Both the position numbers and the translations under genes were made by a program. Shown here piece by piece: positions 63,357-64,000 of a stretch of 64,000 nucleotides of DNA (within the stretch, counting starts at the first letter, position 1; each line of letters starts with the position of its first letter). The notes under the pieces were generated by a model. That model saw nothing but the letters and a program-made list of their open reading frames with translations, was not told where the DNA came from and ran no database searches. The stretch spans positions 915,860 through 979,859 of the forward strand of contig NZ_KE356561.1 in NCBI RefSeq assembly GCF_000415985.1. The letters run 5' to 3'. The DNA is from Haloquadratum walsbyi J07HQW2 (GTDB lineage: Archaea; Halobacteriota; Halobacteria; Halobacteriales; Haloferacaceae).

Positions 63357-64000
63357 TTATATAACTGAACTATAGAGCGTAAGCGTTTGATCAACTACCT
63401 CATTCCAGGTAACAGGGTCATACTCTGGGTTACCCTCAAGTGTTAATCCGCGTTCGATGCCTCTTGCAATCGATTCTGACTCAGGGGCGACTTCAATAAC
63501 GCAATCACTCGGAAGAACTTCATTTACACCACTTTCGGTTGCAATAACATGGGTACCGGCAGAAAGAGCTTCTGTTATCGTGATTCCGAACGGTTCTGAA
63601 AGCGATGGAGAGATAAATAAATCTGCGGCGGCGTAGTAGTCGCCCAACTCTTCCTCTGGCACATATCCAACCCACTCGATTGAATCATCAACATTGAGTA
63701 GTTCTGCAAACCGTTTGAGCTGGTCAGTGAGATGACCGGAACCACCAATAACAAGAGTCACATCGTCACGCTGGAGCTGATCCATCGCATACACAAGATG
63801 TGAGATTCCTTTTTGATTTGTATGTCGCCCGACAAAAAACAGCATTGACCCACTGATATTGAGTTCAGCTTTGAAATCTCGATCCGTCGTCTCACACGTT
63901 GAAAATCCATTGTAGATAACCGTCGGGTCACCACCATACTGTGTTTGGACATCGTTTGCAGTGAGTTCACTGACAGCAATGAGGTGGTCTGCACGGTTTG
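63357..64000 (-). CDS. GT4-family glycosyltransferase, cut by the window edge
   Basis: The minus-strand frame is open from 63357 to the window end, so the N-terminus is missing. Visible parts are ADHLIAVSELTANDVQTQYG, VIYNGFSTCE, then MLFFVGRHTNQKGISHLVYAMDQL, LVIGGSGHLTDQL, WVGYVPEEELGDYYAAADLFISPSLSEPFGITITEALSAGTHVIATESGV. This is the GT4 donor-binding half with the E-x7-E motif (EPFGITITE). It belongs to a glycosyltransferase gene continuing beyond the window. Confidence 0.9.
   Translation of the reverse strand, partial: NRADHLIAVSELTANDVQTQYGGDPTVIYNGFSTCETTDRDFKAELNISGSMLFFVGRHTNQKGISHLVYAMDQLQRDDVTLVIGGSGHLTDQLKRFAELLNVDDSIEWVGYVPEEELGDYYAAADLFISPSLSEPFGITITEALSAGTHVIATESGVNEVLPSDCVIEVAPESESIARGIERGLTLEGNPEYDPVTWNEVVDQTLTLYSSVI

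Overview
The window looks like a low-GC haloarchaeal chromosome and most resembles Haloquadratum walsbyi. Predicted proteins are acidic and carry Asp/Glu/Thr/Ser-rich tails. The genes are typical of halophilic Euryarchaeota: psmA, thermosome, TFE, GatE, aTrm56, RNase P component 4, a Tat-lipoprotein ABC system and DUF2237/DUF2797/DUF2110 proteins. Coding DNA is AT-rich for a haloarchaeon, intergenic gaps are long, and many transposon relics lie between genes. The species name is inferred from gene content and style; no database was searched.

Layout. 0-5.2 kb: an RdfA-like gene with a secreted-protein gene behind it, formamidase, and a divergent thermosome subunit. 5.2-12.4 kb: tRNA-Glu, an SDR oxidoreductase, proteasome alpha, the DHFR-thymidylate synthase pair, a metallo-beta-lactamase-fold hydrolase, small zinc-finger and DUF5827-like genes, and superoxide dismutase. 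12.4-24.8 kb: DUF2237, then folP-mptE-photolyase on the minus strand, trmJ, gatE, a zinc-ribbon gene, fumC, bolA, a broken tnpB and a membrane protein. 24.9-31.6 kb: a dipeptide/oligopeptide ABC transporter with its two ATPases fused. 31.7-43.3 kb: mutY, cinA-like, DUF5803-like, DUF2110-like, tfe, trm56, a DAO-like flavoenzyme, a sugar epimerase, DUF2797 and a Gly/Met-rich protein. 43.5-50.7 kb: nucleoside hydrolase, two GT4 glycosyltransferases, rnp4, a YhbY-type protein, an MscS channel and an HD hydrolase. 50.7-57.4 kb: two more broken tnpB loci surrounding tatA, tRNA-Arg, a universal stress protein and an Nramp-like transporter. 57.7-64 kb: a truncated PEP-synthase-like protein coupled to type II GAPDH, two small membrane proteins, a MATE exporter, a tandem-repeat protein and a GT4 gene cut by the window edge.

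Functional links. folA-thyA and folP-mptE form a folate/pterin neighbourhood, and a photolyase, whose family uses pterin or deazaflavin antennae, follows mptE closely. TFE, DUF2110 and probably aTrm56 form an information-processing run. GapII and the PEP-enzyme-like protein are adjacent and both gluconeogenic in style, but the latter lacks parts needed for PEP synthesis.

The most distinctive unexplained layer is non-coding. IS200/IS605-type end hairpins recur at least ten times, most without a transposase. One set ends in TTCAC and another in GTCAA, each followed by a different flank. Three GC-rich elements of about 0.55-0.66 kb (11.7-12.4, 34.2-34.8 and 44.5-45.1 kb) carry such ends plus 5-6 bp tandem repeats and hairpins. 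They fit the PATE class of MITE-like elements described from Haloquadratum. The TTCAC-ended hairpins could be stand-alone relatives of TnpB guide (omega/re) RNAs. No CRISPR array, replication origin or intact prophage was seen.
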